Origin: an uncultured Eubacteriales bacterium
GTDB lineage: Bacteria > Bacillota > Clostridia > UMGS1883 > UMGS1540
Length of the DNA stretch: 10,190 nt
Direction: 5' to 3'
Assembly (NCBI GenBank): GCA_900552775.1
Contig: USAP01000060.1
Coordinates: 1 to 10,190 of the forward strand
In this document: piece by piece, positions 5,101 through 10,190 of the stretch
How positions within the stretch are numbered: the stretch's first letter is position 1
Layout of the letters: every line of letters begins with the position of its first letter
The notes under the pieces: model-generated
What the model saw: the letters and a program-made list of their open reading frames with translations, nothing else
Database searches by the model: none
Told to the model about the DNA's origin: nothing
Made by a program: the position numbers and the translations under genes

Positions 5101-6939
5101 TTACGGAAGAATAATAACCGTGGTAGCTTCAAAAGCGCCCGTGTTCATAACTCCCGTTACGGACACGCTCATGCCGCTTTTAAGCGATGTAAGCGAAACT
5201 TCTTTGCCGCTTGTGCTGTCTATTATCTTAAGCCCTGTTTTCTTAAGGAATATTTGTGTTTGAGTAACATCACCCGTCTGAGCGTTGACAACATTCAAAA
5301 GCATAAATCCGTATGCGCTGTTAACCGTTTCAACCGTACCCGTTAATACAGACGATACAATCGGAGCCACAGATTCCGCGGAAACCACTGTTTCTCCTTC
5401 GATTTTAAGCGTTATATTTGAGCCGAGTCTCAGGTCATAAATTGTAGCATCATTGCCGTCCGTTTTAAAGGAAGCGTCTCTCGCAACCGAGAATGTCTCC
5501 GATGTGCCGTCCGACTGTTTTAAGGTAATCTGAGGTGATGTTGCAATCAGAATTGATTCTATAGTACCGGTTTTTGTATAGCTTTTGCTTTGTGCCGAAA
5601 CTTTGAATATTCTGTTGTAAAGAAGCGTCAAAGTAACTTTATCTCCGATAAGAATATCACTGATATCCGCCTTTGAACCGTTTCTTGTTGCTGTTGCTTC
5701 ACTGTCAAATATATAATCGGCTGTCTTTCCGCTTGAAGTTTCAAGTGTAAGCTTAACTTCCGGCGTGAGTACAATGTCTTTAACGGTTCCCGAAACGGTT
5801 GCATCTTTTGCCGACGCGTCTATTGTTATAACTTTTCCGTTTTTGAGCTGAAGCACTGCATACATTCCAGTTTTAACGGACTGCAACGTGCTCGGAGAAC
5901 CGTTGTTTGTAACCGAAACATCGTCTGCCACGGTATATTCAACAATCTCGTCACTGTCTAAATCTCTGAGCTTTATGGAAGTCTTCTTCGAAGATGTTGT
6001 AATTGAATTTACCGCACCTTCAACCTCAGTATCTCCTATAACACTTATTGTTTCAATGAATCTTACCTCACCGCCGCGGCGTGTTATTGCTATTTTTGCC
6101 TGCGGTGTTATTTTTTCAAGAGAGGAAAGCACACCGTCTGTAAGATAACGTATATCGTCATCCTTTGCGGGAAGCGATACGCCGGAGGTTTTGCCGTCTT
6201 CATCTTTAATCATAATTGTTTTTGTATTAATATTTACGTTATCTACCGTTCCATACTCGGTTGTTTCGTCCATTTTCTGCATCATTCTGTAAAGCATTAC
6301 CGCCATTTGCGCACGCGTTACGTTTGTAAGAGGCGAAAATTCATTTTCTCCCGTTTTTGAGCTTACGCCCAGCATAAGTCCGGTATTATACACATAATTC
6401 ACATACGGTTTTGCAGAAGCCGGAATATCGTCTGAATCCGAGAATACAACCGACGGCGCTTCAGCCGCCGCAGCGTCCGCCCCCATTGCTTTTGTCATAA
6501 CGGCGGCAGCCTCATATCTCTTAAGCGGAACATCAGCATTATCATCACCTATGTATACAGGGAGTTCCTCATCTTCAAGAACGCCTTTATACAAGAGATA
6601 TGAAATTTCCTTTTTATAGGGCGTTGAATATATAGCCAAAGTCTCCTCGTTAGCCGCGTACGCCGCTTCAACGTATTCCTCGTTATCACTCTCGGAATAA
6701 CCTATTATTCTTGAGACCAACAACAAAGACTGTATTTTTGTCACCTTATCGGCAGGTGCAAAAACAGTGTTTGAATAACCTTTTATAATATCGCGCGATG
6801 CCATTTCTTCAATTTCTTTTACAGCCCACGGATAGTTTGCATTTGTAACATCGCTGAAAGTATTTGCAGCGCTTACTCCGACAACAAGCGAGCAGCATAG
6901 GCATGCCGACAAAATAAGTGATAGAGCTTCCTTAAACAA
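5101..6939 (-). CDS. S-layer homology (SLH) domain surface protein with five beta-rich repeats
   Basis: A 612-residue exported cell-surface protein. A signal peptide (residues 1-25, hydrophobic core LSLILSACLCCSLVVGV, probable cut after SAA) is followed by three SLH domains: 27-82 (FSDV...WAVKEIEEMASRDIIKGY), a degenerate one at ~100-152, and 165-220 (VTRAQMAVMLYRMM). SLH triplets bind pyruvylated wall polymers, so the protein should be anchored non-covalently to the wall. Residues ~229-610 hold five degenerate ~70-80 residue repeats starting near 229, 305, 381, 455 and 531, each with the theme G-T-V-x-x-I followed by an alternating hydrophobic pattern and an NG or DG turn. They resemble DUF5666-like beta domains, but I cannot assign them firmly. 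The start is TTG 6939-6937, set by GGGAGGG (6954-6948) 8 bases upstream. A promoter and a terminator flank the gene, so it is a single unit. Confidence 0.88.
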   Translation of the reverse strand: MFKEALSLILSACLCCSLVVGVSAANTFSDVTNANYPWAVKEIEEMASRDIIKGYSNTVFAPADKVTKIQSLLLVSRIIGYSESDNEEYVEAAYAANEETLAIYSTPYKKEISYLLYKGVLEDEELPVYIGDDNADVPLKRYEAAAVMTKAMGADAAAAEAPSVVFSDSDDIPASAKPYVNYVYNTGLMLGVSSKTGENEFSPLTNVTRAQMAVMLYRMMQKMDETTEYGTVDNVNINTKTIMIKDEDGKTSGVSLPAKDDDIRYLTDGVLSSLEKITPQAKIAITRRGGEVRFIETISVIGDTEVEGAVNSITTSSKKTSIKLRDLDSDEIVEYTVADDVSVTNNGSPSTLQSVKTGMYAVLQLKNGKVITIDASAKDATVSGTVKDIVLTPEVKLTLETSSGKTADYIFDSEATATRNGSKADISDILIGDKVTLTLLYNRIFKVSAQSKSYTKTGTIESILIATSPQITLKQSDGTSETFSVARDASFKTDGNDATIYDLRLGSNITLKIEGETVVSAESVAPIVSSVLTGTVETVNSAYGFMLLNVVNAQTGDVTQTQIFLKKTGLKIIDSTSGKEVSLTSLKSGMSVSVTGVMNTGAFEATTVIILP

Positions 6940-6947
6940 AAGTTTTC

Positions 6948-6954
6948 CCTCCCG
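6948..6954 (-). promoter_or_regulatory. Ribosome binding site that sets the TTG start of the SLH gene
   Basis: GGGAGGG on the - strand lies 8 bases before TTG 6939-6937. No ATG or GTG in the correct frame lies closer, and the reading from TTG gives an intact signal peptide. Confidence 0.7.
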
Positions 6955-6974
6955 TATATTTTAATTATAGATAT

Positions 6975-7003
6975 ATCATACCACAATATCTTGTACAGTT
7001 CAA
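6975..7003 (-). promoter_or_regulatory. Promoter of the SLH gene
   Basis: On the - strand TTGAAC (7003-6998), a 17-base spacer and TATGAT (6980-6975) with a TGG extension form a good sigma-A site. Transcription would start near 6968, giving a leader of about 28 bases. A second TATAAT at 6969-6964 lacks a matching -35 box. Confidence 0.65.
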
Positions 7004-7035
7004 CATATTTTTTGTTTTTTTACATAATTTTTAAA

Positions 7036-9000
7036 CTAAAGACATATTATTTTTGCGTCATTCGGCAAATTTTCCGGAATTTCAGCAGCAAAAATTACAA
7101 TCTGTTCTTTTCTTTCCGCCCTTTCCGCAAGCTCTCGCAATGCGGCATCCCGCCTTTTTGCATCGTATTGCACGAAAGCGTCATCCGTAAATACAGGCTT
7201 TCTTCCGGAAAAGAGCATATCGCAGAGAGCAAGCCTTACGGCAAAATATGCCTGATCGACAGTTCCGCCCGAAAAATACCCTATATTTTTCATTCCGTCT
7301 GAAAAAACCGCAGGTATTAGTTTCTGATTCACGGAAATTTTGTCATATTTTCCGCATGTGATTCTTTCGAATATTTCCGAAGCCCTGACATTAATACGCG
7401 GAGTAAAATCCGAACGTATGTGAGAATATGTTTCTTCCACACATTCTTTTGCAAGTTTTAAAGCTTCATATTTTTCACATGCCCGGTCAAACTCTGCCAT
7501 GGCTGCGGAACGCTCCGCAAGAATTAAGTCTGAGCTGCGCGTATTCCTTTCTTCCGCCGATAAATATGCCTCCGAAGCATATTTTTCGCGCATAGTCTCC
7601 TCCAAAAGCTCACGCAGTGAACGCTCTTCCTCTTCTATATCGTCTGTTTCAAAATCACTTTCCGTCAGCTTTTTTCCTGCCGTTTTTATACGGCTTGACG
7701 CAATTTCTTCTTCAAGCGGAGCCAGTCTTTCTCTCAATGTTTTTATGGCAGACAGCGCATTGTGAAGTTTTTCAGAGAGTTCCGCATATTTTGCACGTTT
7801 TTCGGTGTATTCACGTATATCCGCAACACCGTACCTATTAAGCTCCGACTTTACAACAGCGTTTTGTTTCTTCGCTTCGGCAAGTTCGTTTGAAACTCTC
7901 TTTTTATTCCCGATCAGCCGCATCAAGACGCATATATCCGCAATCAGTACTGCCGGTACGGAAACTGCCGCCAAAGGCGTTTTGAAAAAAACAATTGCCG
8001 TCAGCAAGGCAGCAGTCAGTGCACCGAAGCAGATTACGGAACCGCAAATTAGTTTTCTTGCGGATCTTTTCTGCATTTTATGCAGCGTCTCTGTATCCGC
8101 CGAAGATTTAAACATTTCCGGAGACGGTTCTGCCGCATACGCCGACATAACACTTATTTCCCTTGTGTATTTCTCGGATTTTTTTTCGTATTCCGCAATT
8201 TCCGCCCGAATAGCAGCGCAGCGTTTTTCGCACTCGGCAAGTCTTTTAAATTCTTCAGCCGTACTCGCCGCAGCGCGCAGCGTTTCAAGCTCCGAAAGCT
8301 TTTTTCTGATATCTTCAGCATTTTTTCGAAGCATCCGAATTTTTTTGAGCAGTTCAAACGCTTCTTCTCTTTTCCTCTCTGTCGCGGCAAGTTCCGATGA
8401 AAGTGCGGATATTCTCTCGCGCAGTCCTGCAAGTATTCCGCCTCCGCCGCGCAAAGGTTTATACCGTTTCATCTCCGTCTCAAGGCTTTTCAAAGCTTCG
8501 GCGCAGCTTATATTCTCTGCCGCGCCGAGACTTATATTTGCAAGCCTTTTTGTGATTTCCGATTCGTCTCCGCTTATGGCGCTTTTAAGCTGCTTTATGC
8601 AGAGCGTATTTAAAAAAGCCGCGTCGGTAACGCCCGTTTCCTCCTCGGGAGAATAATCATATTTGTCCCCCGTAAGCTCATCAACCGCCGAAAACTCATC
8701 GGTCGCCGCAGTTTTTCCGGCAGTGCGCGAAATTCTGACGGTACGCCCTTTTTCATTTGTAAAAATAAGCTCACCTATTATTTTTTCGCTTCCCCACGGC
8801 ATGTATTTTTTTCTGTCATTTCCGCCGATATCCGCAACTCTCGCCGATTTGAAGCCGTAAAGCATGTTGCGTATGAAAGACAGTACCGTAGATTTTCCCG
8901 CTTCGTTTCCGCCCGTTATCACGTTAAGTCCGCCGGAAAGTTCTATTGTTTTATTATGAAATTTTCCGTATGAAATAATCTTCAGTGTATTTATTTTCAT
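7036..9000 (-). CDS. yhaN: YhaN-type AAA ATPase, SbcC/Rad50-like, with a central membrane hairpin
   Basis: A 654-residue ABC/SMC-like ATPase, the probable partner of the nuclease encoded just upstream. The N-terminal half-site has Walker A GGNEAGKST (30-38) and a Q-loop at Q137 (CIKQLKSA). The C-terminal half-site has the signature GYFSGGTVDQAYFAVRLAL (574-592) and Walker B PVFTDDAF (602-609), with DD in place of the usual DE, as I recall for YhaN-like proteins. Between them are charged heptad-like coiled-coil stretches (about 189-285, 367-430 and 449-520) interrupted by two hydrophobic segments (about 317-338 and 341-364) likely to cross the membrane. No CxxC zinc hook is present. It is shorter than Bacillus YhaN (over 900 residues). 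GGAG (9011-9008) lies 7 bases before the ATG, and only 15 bases separate it from the upstream gene, so the two are an operon. I see no terminator after it. A DNA repair or DNA end-processing role is inferred. Confidence 0.85.
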   Translation of the reverse strand: MKINTLKIISYGKFHNKTIELSGGLNVITGGNEAGKSTVLSFIRNMLYGFKSARVADIGGNDRKKYMPWGSEKIIGELIFTNEKGRTVRISRTAGKTAATDEFSAVDELTGDKYDYSPEEETGVTDAAFLNTLCIKQLKSAISGDESEITKRLANISLGAAENISCAEALKSLETEMKRYKPLRGGGGILAGLRERISALSSELAATERKREEAFELLKKIRMLRKNAEDIRKKLSELETLRAAASTAEEFKRLAECEKRCAAIRAEIAEYEKKSEKYTREISVMSAYAAEPSPEMFKSSADTETLHKMQKRSARKLICGSVICFGALTAALLTAIVFFKTPLAAVSVPAVLIADICVLMRLIGNKKRVSNELAEAKKQNAVVKSELNRYGVADIREYTEKRAKYAELSEKLHNALSAIKTLRERLAPLEEEIASSRIKTAGKKLTESDFETDDIEEEERSLRELLEETMREKYASEAYLSAEERNTRSSDLILAERSAAMAEFDRACEKYEALKLAKECVEETYSHIRSDFTPRINVRASEIFERITCGKYDKISVNQKLIPAVFSDGMKNIGYFSGGTVDQAYFAVRLALCDMLFSGRKPVFTDDAFVQYDAKRRDAALRELAERAERKEQIVIFAAEIPENLPNDAKIICL

Positions 9001-9015
9001 ATGCAGACTCCAAAG

Positions 9016-10086
9016 TTATATTTCTTCAAGTTTTTCTCCGCGAAGCGCAGCAAGTCCCAGCCTTTCAGCCTGAGCTGCAATTGCTCCGCTCTTTGTCCTC
9101 TCGTGCAGAATTTCTCCGAAAAGTTTTTCCGCAATGCTGTCCGGCTTTTTTTCCTCACGTTTGGCAACAAACTTTATATTTGCATAAAAAACGCGTTCCG
9201 ATAGCATTTCCGAAAGCGTATTTGTGTCAAAAAACATATTTCTTCCGATTGTTCCGCAAAGTTCTATGTTATATATATCATTTTTGCGAAGTTTTCCAAG
9301 TTTGCCGATTATATCGCCGTATGTGATAGCATCTGAAATATCCGCATTCAGCTTATGCACTTCACGTTTTGCCGTATTCTTAAAAGACAGCGAAACATTT
9401 TCCGCGGTTACATCTCCCGCTATAATGCCCTTTTTTCCGCATTCATCCAAAAATCTGCCTTCGGGTGTTCCGCAATAAGCGTAAACGGTGCTGCCGGCTT
9501 TTTTAAACCCCTCGTGCGAATGAATATGCCCGGCGGCAAAATAGTCGATTCCGCTTTCCGAAAGGCGGCGCGCCGAAACGGGACAAAGGTCGCCGTAAGG
9601 CGGAAGGGAGCAATGAGCAAGAAATATATTCACAATCCCGTCTCTCGGAGCATGAAAGCCGAGCAATATATCCTTATGAGACGTTTGATTTAAAAGTCCC
9701 GTGCCATAAACCCTGACCCCCGCCTCCGGCAGCAGCACACATGAAATTTCTTCACCGAAAACCGTAACGTTTTCTCCAAGGCTCTCTGCAGCGTAAATAT
9801 CGTTTCCCATGATACAGTCATGATTTCCCGGAGAAATAAAAACATGTGTTTCCGGTATACTCGCAAAACAGCGGCGCAAAAACTCCAATATTCTGTAGGA
9901 AACATATTCGTTCTCAAACAAATCCCCTGCAAGAAGCAGTGCATCGGCATTTATTTCTTTTACATATTCTATAGTTTTCTCAAAAGACGCAAATTGCTCT
10001 TCTCTGAAACGCTCCGCCACATTCGGCGGAAATCCCTGAAACGGGGTGCAAAAATGCAAATCTCCCGTATGCACAATCCGTGCCAT
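9016..10086 (-). CDS. yhaO: YhaO-type metallophosphoesterase, SbcD/Mre11-like DNA nuclease
   Basis: A 356-residue calcineurin-like phosphoesterase expected to act as the Mn-dependent nuclease of an SbcCD-like pair. The full metal ligand set is visible: GDLHF (D9, H11), LLLAGDLFE (D55), SPGNHD (N88, H89), FLAHCS (H158) and AAGHIHS (H187, H189). The C-terminal ~120 residues are a less conserved capping part that would contact the ATPase; the last residues include RLGLAALRGEKLEEI. I choose ATG 10086-10084, which opens MARIVHTGDLHF as in relatives, with AGGAGAG (10104-10098) about 11 bases upstream; the longer GTG at 10107 would overlap that site. It is the first gene of the pair with the YhaN-like ATPase. 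Its promoter is not visible because foreign-looking GlyRS sequence begins about 20 bases upstream. Confidence 0.88.
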   Translation of the reverse strand: MARIVHTGDLHFCTPFQGFPPNVAERFREEQFASFEKTIEYVKEINADALLLAGDLFENEYVSYRILEFLRRCFASIPETHVFISPGNHDCIMGNDIYAAESLGENVTVFGEEISCVLLPEAGVRVYGTGLLNQTSHKDILLGFHAPRDGIVNIFLAHCSLPPYGDLCPVSARRLSESGIDYFAAGHIHSHEGFKKAGSTVYAYCGTPEGRFLDECGKKGIIAGDVTAENVSLSFKNTAKREVHKLNADISDAITYGDIIGKLGKLRKNDIYNIELCGTIGRNMFFDTNTLSEMLSERVFYANIKFVAKREEKKPDSIAEKLFGEILHERTKSGAIAAQAERLGLAALRGEKLEEI

Positions 10087-10097
10087 ATGTTTCTTAG

Positions 10098-10104
10098 CTC
10101 TCCT
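10098..10104 (-). promoter_or_regulatory. Ribosome binding site supporting the ATG 10086 start of yhaO
   Basis: AGGAGAG on the - strand lies 11 bases before ATG 10086-10084, a slightly long but usable spacing. It overlaps the in-frame GTG at 10107-10105 closely enough to make that GTG an unlikely start. It is also the last native-looking element before the sequence changes character at about 10106-10112. Confidence 0.55.
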
Positions 10105-10109
10105 CACAG

Positions 10110-10190
10110 ATCCCGTGCCCGACGTGCGGCAAGCACAACTTCACGGACATCCGCCAGTTCAACCTGATGTTCAAGACGTTCCAGGGCGTC
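10110..10190 (+). pseudogene. glyQS: Internal fragment of glycyl-tRNA synthetase (single-chain type), broken at its 5' side
   Basis: From ATC at 10110 to the window end the + strand reads [11 protein letters not shown] followed by [16 protein letters not shown], a conserved internal block of the dimeric (alpha2) glycyl-tRNA synthetase near residue 140-160 of about 460. The roughly 140 preceding residues are absent: an in-frame stop (TAG 10095-10097) lies just upstream, and the bases there belong to the YhaO ribosome binding site. All 25 codons from 10116 to 10190 end in G or C, unlike every other gene in the window. I label it pseudogene because it has no start; it may instead be an intact gene of another genome joined by assembly error. 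Whether the frame continues past the window is unknown. Confidence 0.8.

Noticed and set aside
6901..6939. Lipobox-like LSAC in the SLH protein signal peptide
   Set aside because: The cysteine is at residue 13, before most of the hydrophobic core, and a normal SAA cleavage site follows at 23-25. A type I signal peptide fits better.
7805..8656. Long + strand open frame of 283 codons opposite the YhaN-like gene
   Set aside because: Its product is low-complexity Ser/Ala/Phe sequence produced by the complement of Glu/Ala/Arg-rich coiled-coil codons. The - strand frame has clear ATPase motifs and a ribosome binding site.
4101..9900. High frequency of the word TTCCG/CGGAA across the - strand genes, suggesting an uptake or Chi-like motif
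   Set aside because: Most copies fall in coding sequence as Ala-Glu, Ser-Gly or Ser-Glu codon contexts (GCGGAA, TCCGGA and similar). There is no flanking conservation beyond codon use.
10116..10136. CPTCGK motif read as a zinc-ribbon of a new small protein
   Set aside because: The following [15 protein letters not shown] block is diagnostic of glycyl-tRNA synthetase, whose CPxCG element precedes it.
1..10190. CRISPR arrays, tRNA, rRNA, transposons, phage genes, defence systems
   Set aside because: No regularly spaced repeats, no tRNA-like cloverleaf, no transposase or integrase motifs and no terminal repeats were seen on either strand.

Overview
The window looks like chromosomal DNA from a low-to-moderate GC, Gram-positive, Clostridia-like bacterium. 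The grounds are strong GGAG-type Shine-Dalgarno sites, two likely TTG starts, consensus sigma-A promoters, a three-domain SLH surface protein, a TTAACA-type Pho box and a DUF4830 protein. It is housekeeping and accessory metabolism. I see no CRISPR array, tRNA, rRNA, insertion sequence, phage gene or attachment site.

Layout. On the + strand from the left: the C-terminal part of an AraC-family regulator (2-544); a 360-base gap; then lipoate-protein ligase lplA (909-1874). The gap holds a consensus promoter, a candidate ~100-nt structured RNA ending in a strong terminator-like hairpin, a 27-codon membrane-peptide ORF with its own terminator, and the lplA promoter. All remaining complete genes are on the - strand: a DUF4830 membrane-anchored protein (2289-1867) that converges on lplA with an 8-base overlap; a Na/Pi cotransporter with a PhoU-like tail (4085-2346); an amidohydrolase-2 family hydrolase (5013-4234); an SLH surface protein with five degenerate beta-rich repeats (6939-5101); a YhaN-type ATPase (9000-7036); and a YhaO-type nuclease (10086-9016).

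How the genes work together. YhaO and YhaN are a 15-base-spaced pair and probably form an SbcD/SbcC-like nuclease-ATPase. The phosphate transporter has four direct repeats at exact 11-base spacing just upstream of an extended -10, the classic PhoP/PhoB arrangement, so it is very likely a Pho-regulon gene. The other genes look like single transcription units, several with visible promoters or terminators.

The most anomalous part is the right edge. From about position 10110 the + strand encodes an internal piece of glycyl-tRNA synthetase in which every one of 25 codons ends in G or C. It begins mid-protein immediately against the YhaO ribosome binding site. This is best explained by a chimeric join in the assembly, or less likely by a real rearrangement that left a gene fragment. 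Apart from that, the items most worth testing are the Pho box, the leader RNA with its micro-ORF, and terminators that overlap neighbouring genes.
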